Assembly: GCA_023663655.1 (NCBI GenBank)
Contig: JAMPGZ010000016.1
Coordinates: forward strand, 3,630-60,197
Reading direction: 5' to 3'
Origin: Lachnospiraceae bacterium
GTDB taxonomy: Bacteria > Bacteroidota > Bacteroidia > Bacteroidales > Muribaculaceae
Length of the DNA stretch: 56,568 nucleotides
The notes under the pieces were generated by a model. The model searched no databases. It had not been told where the DNA came from and worked only from the letters and a program-made list of their open reading frames with translations. How positions within the stretch are numbered: the stretch's first letter is position 1; every line of letters starts with the position of its first letter. The translations under genes and the position numbers were made by a program. Positions 25,994-32,871 of the stretch are shown piece by piece.

Positions 25994-26434
25994 ATGAAAA
26001 GGATAACAAAACTGCGCCTATGCGACTGGAGCTTGCTTGCCATTACGGTCGCAATTCTCGCATCAGGAGCGCAATTGGAAACTCGCATGGCGATGACCCG
26101 TATATGGGTATGGATACACATTTATCTCGGAATAATTTTCATCACCTGCATACTATGGCATATAAGCCTTCATCATAGACACGGTCCCAAAAAGGAGCGG
26201 CGCACCAAGCACACACATGGTAGAAAAAATCGGTTTCTCGGCATAACATTCCTGCTCACTTTCCTCAGTGGAATTATAGCCACCTGCCATTGGGCAGGAA
26301 CCTACAGCCATTCCTCCATCGGCGGAGTACATGGAAAAGTCGGATTTCTGTTCATTATAGCCATAATCCTGCACATACGAAATTATTCCGGATTCTATTT
26401 GCCTGCAAAAATGACACGCAAAAAAAATCCCTGA
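25994..26434 (+). CDS. Four-helix membrane protein, probable haem-binding (DUF4405 / cytochrome b561-like)
   Basis: A 146-residue inner-membrane protein with four hydrophobic segments. Histidines occur in helices 2 (WVWIHIYLGI and WHISLHHRH), 3-4 (GGVHGKVGFLF) and the last segment (ILHIRNYSGFY). That spacing suits axial ligands of one or two haems, as in DUF4405 and cytochrome b561-type proteins. A basic, histidine-rich loop (HHRHGPKKERRTKHTHGRK) separates the two halves. It could pass electrons across the membrane to a periplasmic partner; the DUF362 lipoprotein nearby is a candidate (inference). Confidence 0.7.
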   Translation: MKRITKLRLCDWSLLAITVAILASGAQLETRMAMTRIWVWIHIYLGIIFITCILWHISLHHRHGPKKERRTKHTHGRKNRFLGITFLLTFLSGIIATCHWAGTYSHSSIGGVHGKVGFLFIIAIILHIRNYSGFYLPAKMTRKKNP

Positions 26435-26485
26435 TGAATGGGTTTATTTTTACGTGACACCTATTATTATAATCTAATTTTTCAT

Positions 26486-26493
26486 TAATTTTG
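26486..26493 (+). promoter_or_regulatory. -7 box of the MFS exporter gene
   Basis: TAATTTTG fits TAnnTTTG, 22 nt before the ATG at 26516. Confidence 0.55.
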
Positions 26494-26515
26494 CAGCCGT
26501 TTTTTAGGTACACGT

Positions 26516-27679
26516 ATGAATAAAGGATTGTTTGCACTTGCTATGGGCACATTCGCCCTCGGCATTTCTGAATTTCTAATGATGGGCATTCTCGGCGATC
26601 TGGCGGCAAATATGAATGTCAGCATCTCTGAAGCGGGACATTTTATTTCAGCCTACGCGCTCGGCGTGTGTTGCGGCGCCCCCGCCCTGCTTTTCGCCCG
26701 TAAAATGGCATTGAAGAAAATTATGCTCATACTCGCGGCGGTGATTGCCGTGGGCAACCTCTGCGCTTCCGTCGCCCCTAATTTCTGGACCCTGTTTGCC
26801 GCGCGATTCATCTCCGGGCTTCCCCATGGAGCATATTTCGGCGTGGGAGCGATAGTGGCACGAAAACTCGCGGCGCCCGGCAAGGAGGTAAGCGCAGTCT
26901 CCTACATGATCGCCGGAATGACCGTGGCAACACTCATCGGTGTCCCAATGGGCACATTCATCAGCAACACCTTCACCTGGAGAATAGCATTTGTGGTGGT
27001 CGGAATGACCGGAATCCTCACCTTCTTCGCCCTCCACTCCTGGGTGCCACGGTTGCAGCCACTGCCCGACATGGGATTTAAAGGACAGTTCCGTTTCCTG
27101 AAGACATTGCCGCCATGGCTCATATTCGGCGGTGTGCTGTTCGGACAGATAGGCATCTATTGCTGGTACAGCTACATCGACCCACAGCTCACCCAAGTGG
27201 CGGGATTCTCCACGGCATCGCTCACATGGCTCATGGTGCTTGCCGGATTCGGAATGTTTGCCGGAAACCTAATTGCCGGCAAGCTCAGCGACCACTACAA
27301 GCCGTCGTGGGTGGCTGCTTGGGTTCAGACCTCGGCTATCCCCGTGCTTCTCCTGTTTTTCTTCCTATGCCACTACCCGGTTGCCGCCGTTCCGCTCATG
27401 ATGCTCGGCACCGCCGCCCTTTTCGGCTCAGGCAGCCCGTTACAGTCATCCATCGTGGGATATGCCCGAGGCGGTGAGATGCTTGGAGCCGCCTGCATCC
27501 AGATAGCCTACAATGCCGGCAACGCTATCGCCGCATGGATAGGCGGCAAAGTGATCGCAGCCGGCTACGGCTACACGGCTCCATCAATCGTCGGACTCCC
27601 CATCATCCTTGTCGGCTCCTCGCTGCTGTTTGTCCTCTATGCCCGGTACGAACGTCGCGGCATAAAGCCGAAAGTATAA
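26516..27679 (+). CDS. MFS transporter, AraJ-like sugar/drug exporter
   Basis: A 387-residue protein with about 12 membrane helices. The opening GTFALGISEFLMMGILGDLA and the segments ISAYALGVCCGAP, RFISGLPHGAYFGVGAIVA and GMTVATLIGVPMGTFI are characteristic of the AraJ/YdhP branch of the major facilitator superfamily (DHA1 type). Such transporters use the proton gradient to export small molecules, often sugars or drugs; the substrate cannot be told here. It is a single-gene unit with its own promoter and terminator. Confidence 0.9.
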   Translation: MNKGLFALAMGTFALGISEFLMMGILGDLAANMNVSISEAGHFISAYALGVCCGAPALLFARKMALKKIMLILAAVIAVGNLCASVAPNFWTLFAARFISGLPHGAYFGVGAIVARKLAAPGKEVSAVSYMIAGMTVATLIGVPMGTFISNTFTWRIAFVVVGMTGILTFFALHSWVPRLQPLPDMGFKGQFRFLKTLPPWLIFGGVLFGQIGIYCWYSYIDPQLTQVAGFSTASLTWLMVLAGFGMFAGNLIAGKLSDHYKPSWVAAWVQTSAIPVLLLFFFLCHYPVAAVPLMMLGTAALFGSGSPLQSSIVGYARGGEMLGAACIQIAYNAGNAIAAWIGGKVIAAGYGYTAPSIVGLPIILVGSSLLFVLYARYERRGIKPKV

Positions 27680-27723
27680 AAACAATCAGGGGCGTGCCAA
27701 ATACGGTACACCCCTGATTGTTT
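27680..27723. terminator. Bidirectional terminator after the MFS gene
   Basis: AAACAATCAGGGG pairs with CCCCTGATTGTTT around a short loop that also contains an imperfect inner stem. It has A runs on the left and T runs on the right, so it can stop both this gene and the convergent outer-membrane protein gene. Confidence 0.9.
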
Positions 27724-27743
27724 GGATTATAATCGGATTTACG

Positions 27744-28433
27744 TCAGAACTTATAGCCAAATGTCACGGCTATATTCTGAGTGTCGATGTGGCTGTCACG
27801 GTCCATCACGCGGGTGAGATCAGTGCCGTAGGAGGCTGATGCGAATACACGGCGATATTCAGCACGCACGCCCACATTCCAGCCGAGCTGGAAACGACGC
27901 CACTTCCTGCCGTCCATATCATCTTCCCCATCGGAAAACAGGTTGCCCACATCGCGGAACTCACCATCTTCATCAATAGTGATGTCGGTGACCCATCCCG
28001 ACAGATGAGCCTTCATATCGAGCCCTACGTAAGGCACAACAGCCCACTTGTCATTGATCTGCCACTTGTAAGCTATATTAACCGGAACAGTCAGAGTCAC
28101 CATCTGCATACGTTGGCGATACTCTTCCACCGTTTCCCATACTCCTGCTCCATTCTTCATGCTCATAGTCTGATGGTCGGAATAAAACATGAACTTCATC
28201 GAGCCTCCGGTCTCAAGATATAGCGGAAGTTTCTTCGTGAGCCGGAATCCGTGCAGATAATTCACACCGAAGCCAAAAAAGCTTCCCGAGTCATCATCCT
28301 CCACGTCAGGACCTTCTGAATTGAAATGTATTTGATTGGCAGAAACACCCACGAGGTTATATCCCTCAATGGCTTCTACCGGCATACAGCATCCCACAAT
28401 AAGAGCCGCAATGCCAATTCCCATCTTTTTCAT
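27744..28433 (-). CDS. Outer membrane beta-barrel protein (PorT-like)
   Basis: A 229-residue protein with a signal peptide (1-22) and alternating hydrophobic/polar strands ending in the aromatic NIAVTFGYKF, typical of a small outer-membrane beta-barrel. Strands such as WNVGVRAEYRRVFASASYG are clear. An acidic loop (DEDGEFRDVGNLFSDGEDDM) would face outwards or to the periplasm. The family call (outer membrane protein beta-barrel, PorT-like) is general. It has its own strong promoter and ends at the shared terminator. Confidence 0.8.
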   Translation of the reverse strand: MKKMGIGIAALIVGCCMPVEAIEGYNLVGVSANQIHFNSEGPDVEDDDSGSFFGFGVNYLHGFRLTKKLPLYLETGGSMKFMFYSDHQTMSMKNGAGVWETVEEYRQRMQMVTLTVPVNIAYKWQINDKWAVVPYVGLDMKAHLSGWVTDITIDEDGEFRDVGNLFSDGEDDMDGRKWRRFQLGWNVGVRAEYRRVFASASYGTDLTRVMDRDSHIDTQNIAVTFGYKF

Positions 28434-28481
28434 AACGTATAAATAAATTCTAAATATTAAATCTGTATTTCAAAATCTCAT

Positions 28482-28513
28482 CAAAAGTATAATAAATCCA
28501 CCAATCTCGCAAA
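28482..28513 (-). promoter_or_regulatory. Promoter of the outer-membrane beta-barrel gene
   Basis: On the minus strand, TTTG (28513-28510), 20 nt, then TACTTTTG (28489-28482). This is a full match to the Bacteroidetes consensus. The leader would be about 40-45 nt. Confidence 0.8.
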
Positions 28514-28548
28514 TTAATCTGCAAAACACTTGAACTTTCATCATTAAT

Positions 28549-28584
28549 TAAGGTGGTACATTGTAAAAACAATGCACCGCCTTA
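28549..28584. terminator. Hairpin after the 527-residue lipoprotein gene
   Basis: TAAGGTGGTACATTGT pairs with ACAATGCACCGCCTTA, a 16-position stem with one mismatch and one G-T pair and a 4-nt loop. It lies 50 nt beyond the stop of the minus-strand gene at 28636. The following T run is poor, so an intrinsic terminator is likely but not certain. Confidence 0.6.
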
Positions 28585-28635
28585 GATTGAAAATTATCTC
28601 ATTAAACTTTTTCAAGATCAAGAATTAAGATTTCA

Positions 28636-30219
28636 TCATTCTGCCGAGAGTCCAAATGCAATTATACCTGTATTATATGTTCTCATATAATATTCTGTTT
28701 CAAATCCATTTTGATACTCTATTATCGGATCATAGAAATATATTTTTACATTGCCAAGTTGGTCATCCCCATCAGTCCTCGTTAATGAAACCTGCCGAGT
28801 CTCTTTTGTCGTATTAGAGTTTGTTATTTCTGTATTTATCTGCCCATCACCTTTAATTTGATCAAGTCCTAAACCGTACTTCACACTTCCATTCACCTTT
28901 TGAGTTGAAACTTTAGTTAACTCAAATGAATGCGAAATAGTTTGAGTAGCTCCTGTGTCTCCCTCACTTACAATAACATATCTGGTAGTTCCTTCTTCCG
29001 ACAAATCCCATTTACCAAAAGACAATTGACTATTTCTTGGTATATAATATCGCTTCATCGTAAAATCATTTGGATCAATATGATAAGTATAACGGCTATG
29101 ACGAAGCTTAGTTGGATTTCTGTACGTCCTATGTAAATTGAAATCCCAAATTTCATGAGGCTTGGCTAAGACATGAATCTCTTGGGGCCACGTGCTTGTA
29201 GATGACACTACATTAAATTTAAAATCATAAGACCCGTCAGTCCAAAATTTTTCTATAAGCTCCTCTTCCGTAAAATCTCTTTTCTTTCGACTAATTTTCT
29301 CCGTTCTAATTTCAGGATCATCCGAGTTACTTCCAAGATATGAATCCGTTATCTGAAAATATGCCTTTGGATCTACTTCAAGAAAACTTAGATATTCACT
29401 TACAGTCCGGTTCAAATTGCCGGTATTATTGTCTGGAGTTATTCCATAATATATGTAATCTCGCTGTAATGCCATTGAACGGTTGCCACTCTCATAGGAG
29501 TAGAAGTGATTAAATGCTTGAATGGCTCTTTCTCCGGGCACATTCCTCGGTACACAAGATAGCCTTGAGCCACTTTCCGAAGATGCGAATTTAGAGCCGT
29601 CATAGTATGGCGATTTAAACTTTACAATCGGATTATTTGACCGCGAACCAGTTACTGATTCTACTCTGTCATTTTCTGAAACGACAAACACATGGAATCC
29701 CGGAACTTCACCCTTTTCAAGAGAACACACCATTTCCCCATTGACATACAATTGGCGATCTATAGCTACCGGAATTTCTGAATCTGTCACATCCATTGAT
29801 TCGGGAAACACATTAAACATAAATATCTCAGGAATCCTTATGTTCAACATCGGTACTGTTTGCTCTACTTTTAGCATAAATTCTTCTGATGAATACGATA
29901 CTAAGATTTCTCGTAACGTCGTTCCTGCAATTTCTGTATCTTTTGTAAGAGCATAAAGTACATCATAATTGCGATCAAATTGTTTTAAAGACTCGTCCTT
30001 CAAAAATTTACGGAGATCTTGATTCTGGTAAGTAGCTTTCGACAAGATAGACGCAAAATCAATCATCAAATCCTGTTTGTCTACCAAAACGTCCTCATTA
30101 CTAATACCATTGTCTACTATCGGTTCCTCGCTATTGCAAGATATAAAACCGATCATGCCACCTAAAATCAAAGTGTAGCAGAGCACTCTGCCTTTCGACA
30201 AAGAAAAAATTTTGTTCAT
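28636..30219 (-). CDS. Uncharacterised lipoprotein, beta-rich C-terminal part
   Basis: A 527-residue lipoprotein (lipobox FISC, about Cys29). I do not recognise a family. The first 150 residues look helical (DLMIDFASILSKATYQNQDL); the rest is rich in tyrosine and beta strands. The end has alternating Ser/Thr-rich strands (TISHSFELTKVSTQKVNGSV, then ETRQVSLTRTD) reminiscent of aerolysin-type pore-forming proteins, but this is only a pattern resemblance. It follows the DUF3244 gene by 25 nt and is probably in one operon with it, under the promoter at 30645-30677. Confidence 0.6.
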   Translation of the reverse strand: MNKIFSLSKGRVLCYTLILGGMIGFISCNSEEPIVDNGISNEDVLVDKQDLMIDFASILSKATYQNQDLRKFLKDESLKQFDRNYDVLYALTKDTEIAGTTLREILVSYSSEEFMLKVEQTVPMLNIRIPEIFMFNVFPESMDVTDSEIPVAIDRQLYVNGEMVCSLEKGEVPGFHVFVVSENDRVESVTGSRSNNPIVKFKSPYYDGSKFASSESGSRLSCVPRNVPGERAIQAFNHFYSYESGNRSMALQRDYIYYGITPDNNTGNLNRTVSEYLSFLEVDPKAYFQITDSYLGSNSDDPEIRTEKISRKKRDFTEEELIEKFWTDGSYDFKFNVVSSTSTWPQEIHVLAKPHEIWDFNLHRTYRNPTKLRHSRYTYHIDPNDFTMKRYYIPRNSQLSFGKWDLSEEGTTRYVIVSEGDTGATQTISHSFELTKVSTQKVNGSVKYGLGLDQIKGDGQINTEITNSNTTKETRQVSLTRTDGDDQLGNVKIYFYDPIIEYQNGFETEYYMRTYNTGIIAFGLSAE

Positions 30220-30244
30220 AAATAATTCAAATTAAATTGGTTTA

Positions 30245-30622
30245 TTAAAATATTAGATAACCTACATAGTGGTTATCCTTTGATGTGATAATGTCAATTT
30301 GATAGGTGCCGATTTCTTCATCTATAGGAATAATCACAGAAGCATCAGTACTCACTGATTCATCAAACTCGTATGAAATATTATAATTACGAACATTAAC
30401 AGTTGCATCATCTTCCGAAATCATAAAATCCAAAACAATACACCCATTAATATAACGTGCTATTACATTTCGTCTTTCGGGCATACGTTTTCTATGCTTC
30501 CGGTCATTTTCAACTCGTGTGATTGGAATGTCAGTATGAGTTTTTTCTTCCGCATTCACGAAAACACATCCACTCAAAAAAATAGAAATCAATAATAATT
30601 TTAACAGTTTAGTCATATACAA
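30245..30622 (-). CDS. DUF3244-family small secreted protein
   Basis: A 125-residue protein with an N-terminal signal, either lipoprotein (LSGC) or cleaved at VNAEE. The mature domain ends in GTYQIDIITSKDNHYVGYLIF, the usual closing strand of DUF3244, an Ig-like small domain found in Bacteroidales and often placed next to secreted proteases or TPR/HTH regulators. A basic stretch (RKHRKRMPERRN) precedes it. It has a strong promoter of its own and lies directly downstream of the TPR/HTH regulator gene, which makes it a likely target of that regulator (inference). Confidence 0.75.
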   Translation of the reverse strand: MYMTKLLKLLLISIFLSGCVFVNAEEKTHTDIPITRVENDRKHRKRMPERRNVIARYINGCIVLDFMISEDDATVNVRNYNISYEFDESVSTDASVIIPIDEEIGTYQIDIITSKDNHYVGYLIF

Positions 30623-30644
30623 ATTTTTAATAGTTTTGATAATG

Positions 30645-30677
30645 CAAATTTATATATAACCACTACCCTTTTTCAAA
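30645..30677 (-). promoter_or_regulatory. Promoter of the DUF3244/lipoprotein operon
   Basis: On the minus strand, TTTG (30677-30674), 21 nt, then TAAATTTG (30652-30645), a full consensus match. The leader is about 17 nt. Confidence 0.8.
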
Positions 30678-30831
30678 TTTCAAGCACCAATTATTTTAGT
30701 CACACAACCATATAATATATTGACAATCAACAGAATAACACCTCTAAATTTCTTTTTATTTTATTCATAGATAACCCTCTAAATATCAGTCAATTACGTC
30801 CACTCGTATCAACTCATTGATTTTCAATTGG

Positions 30832-32589
30832 TTATCTTAGATTTTCAATAAATAGTAGTTTATCAGGAGCATTTGAATTTTCAATTTTAGCTTTTATACG
30901 CCGTTTTCTGGTATAATAACTCGACAAAGTCAATCCTGAAAGAAGAGCAACAGTACGAGGTGACAAATTTGCAAAAACAAGCATTGCAAAATTTATATCA
31001 TTCTCACTCATACTCTCAAATTGGCTTTTAAATTTAAACACTATATTGTCTTTGCATTCATTCAGACAATTTTCTAACTTAGACATTGCCTTGGGATCTA
31101 TAACTTTATATATTTCCTTCCGAATTGAATTAAATATAGATAACTTTATTTTTTCTCCTGCTTTCTCTTTTTCTACATATTCATCGCAAAGAATGCTCAG
31201 TGTCTTAAAATGATCTTCAAATAAATCTTTTGCTAATTCACTAATTTTCTCATTAGCTGCAACTTGATTACATAATTTCAAATTAAGATTCTCCAATTGT
31301 CCGTTTTGTTCATTTATCTTATTAGATAAGATGAGATTACTCTTTTCATGTACATTCAATTTTTTAGATAAATCATGAATCTCATTAACTCTCTCAACGA
31401 TTTGATTATTTTTATACTTTACATGCTGAGCAAAAATTACGATAATGAGACTAAGAATAGTTATCCCTATACCTCCGGCAAGCCAAAAGTTTGTTTTAAT
31501 TCTTTTTGAATTTCTATGTTCTTTTATCGCTCTATTTTTGTGATAGGTACTTTCTGAAATAGAAAGCGATTGCCTCAACACATCTCTTATGATTTCATTT
31601 TGACGATTTGATACAACTAAATAATCCTCCAATGCATCCTTATAATTCCCATTTTTAGCCTCAAGCATGTATTTTGTTTCAATAATCCATTCCTGATTAT
31701 GCCCCAATGTATCAGATTCTATTGCCATAGAAAGATACAGATAAGCACTGTCAGCCTTGCTTTGATCAATATAAACTCTACTAATCAAGCAATATTCTAT
31801 TGGAGATATAGCTTTTTGCTCGTTGAAATTTTCAAGCATCGCAAAATGCCGTTTTGCATCCTCCAATCTATTCAATTTTATACATGGGTAAACATAAGAT
31901 GCACATAGCTGCCTCAATAAAAAGCTATCAACATGATATTTTGAATATTCAGAATTGATACTATCCAATATTTCAATACTTTTATTCCATCCATCATCTG
32001 TTTTAAGATTACTAAATGAGTTGGCTAAATCGAGCATAGCCCATTCCTTCGACAAAGCCTGATTTGATTTTTGATAAAATAAAACTGCCTTTTGCCTATA
32101 TTTTATTCCCATTTCCGGATTATAGGCATCATCATATAGATCAGCCATCAATTCATATATTCTGGCAAGCCACAGATTATCATCCGCTTTAATTGCTGCT
32201 TGTTCAGCATCTAATGCCAATTCAAGGCTACGGTTATCATTTCCGGCATTTTCCAATATACGTGCTTTATGAAAACACGCATTTGCCAATGCCCTATGAT
32301 TGTTTTTATGTCGATAGTGTCTCACAGCCACTGAGATGAGTGAGTCATCAGTCTCATCGATGAAATTTTTATAGCGTGCCTGAGTCAGCAAAAGAGCGTA
32401 TCGAGCTCTCTGACTTCCACTTGACACCATCTCCGGATCAATAGCTTCCATAACTCTCAATGCCGAATCGGGCATCATCTCCATCATCTCATCGGCACGC
32501 AAAAGGGCTCTATCCACATCCCTGTTATCTCCACAACCGGCGATGAGACAGCACACCAACAATGCAAAAATCAACGACACAATTCTCAT
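30832..32589 (-). CDS. Membrane-anchored TPR protein with C-terminal helix-turn-helix
   Basis: A 585-residue protein: lipobox LIAGC (Cys19), then about 330 residues of tetratricopeptide-like helical repeats (ALANACFHKARILENAG, WLARIYELMADLYDDAYNP), a membrane helix (WLAGGIGITILSLIIVIFAQ, about residues 362-382), a coiled coil, and a C-terminal region DINFAMLVFANLSPRTVALL-SGLTLSSYYTRKRRIKAKI that looks like a LuxR/GerE-type HTH. The layout places TPRs in the periplasm and the HTH in the cytoplasm, a one-protein signalling design known in Bacteroidales next to DUF3244 genes. The start lies 5 nt after the -7 box, so the mRNA may be leaderless. Confidence 0.8.
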   Translation of the reverse strand: MRIVSLIFALLVCCLIAGCGDNRDVDRALLRADEMMEMMPDSALRVMEAIDPEMVSSGSQRARYALLLTQARYKNFIDETDDSLISVAVRHYRHKNNHRALANACFHKARILENAGNDNRSLELALDAEQAAIKADDNLWLARIYELMADLYDDAYNPEMGIKYRQKAVLFYQKSNQALSKEWAMLDLANSFSNLKTDDGWNKSIEILDSINSEYSKYHVDSFLLRQLCASYVYPCIKLNRLEDAKRHFAMLENFNEQKAISPIEYCLISRVYIDQSKADSAYLYLSMAIESDTLGHNQEWIIETKYMLEAKNGNYKDALEDYLVVSNRQNEIIRDVLRQSLSISESTYHKNRAIKEHRNSKRIKTNFWLAGGIGITILSLIIVIFAQHVKYKNNQIVERVNEIHDLSKKLNVHEKSNLILSNKINEQNGQLENLNLKLCNQVAANEKISELAKDLFEDHFKTLSILCDEYVEKEKAGEKIKLSIFNSIRKEIYKVIDPKAMSKLENCLNECKDNIVFKFKSQFESMSENDINFAMLVFANLSPRTVALLSGLTLSSYYTRKRRIKAKIENSNAPDKLLFIENLR

Positions 32590-32594
32590 AAATG

Positions 32595-32621
32595 CAAAGA
32601 TACGAATAAGTCGAGTGCAAA
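32595..32621 (-). promoter_or_regulatory. Promoter of the TPR/HTH gene, inside the repeat
   Basis: TATCTTTG (32602-32595) with TTTG (32621-32618) 15 nt upstream, closer than the usual 19-21 nt. The ATG at 32589 begins 5 nt after the box. Confidence 0.6.
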
Positions 32622-32738
32622 CGAAAATTTATTTTCAGTTTGCCGAGCGCGAGTATCTTGGACGAAGTCAACGATACTAATAAGTCGAGTGCAAACGAAA
32701 AATAAATTCAGTTTGCCGAGCGTAAGTATCTTGGACGA
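32595..32738 (-). repeat. Tandem structured promoter repeat (copy at the TPR/HTH gene)
   Basis: This is the same element as at 1-136, on the opposite strand. Reading the minus strand: a partial unit end (CGTCCAAGATAC), a full unit with the inverted repeat GCAAAC/GTTTGC ending in the degenerate TATCGTTG and a hairpin with a GAC-TTC-GTC core, then a second unit with the same inverted repeat ending in TATCTTTG (32602-32595). Compared with the first locus the hairpin core changed from GGC/GCC to GAC/GTC and the long stem from GCAAAGC/GCTTTGC to GCAAAC/GTTTGC, so pairing is kept. Confidence 0.85.
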
Positions 32739-32815
32739 TGCACACCCAAAAATGCACTCGGCAAAGAGTGCCCCTAAAATTGACACGTAACGGAATTGCG
32801 GGGTAATACAAAAAA

Positions 32816-32847
32816 GATGCGGAAGAAAGCATTGCCACTCCCGCATC
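32816..32847 (-). terminator. Intrinsic terminator of the pectin esterase gene
   Basis: On the minus strand, GATGCGGGAG pairs with CTTCCGCATC (one G-T pair) and is followed by six T. It lies 25 nt beyond the stop at 32872. A second small hairpin, GCACTC-ggcaaa-GAGTGC, is at 32753-32770. Confidence 0.85.
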
Positions 32848-32871
32848 CTGTTATAAAATCAAAGTATTTTT

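Noticed and set aside
32586-32846. Open frame of 86 codons on the minus strand upstream of the TPR/HTH gene
   Set aside because: It runs through the structured promoter repeat and the terminator of the pectin esterase gene; its composition follows the repeat and has no protein-like pattern.
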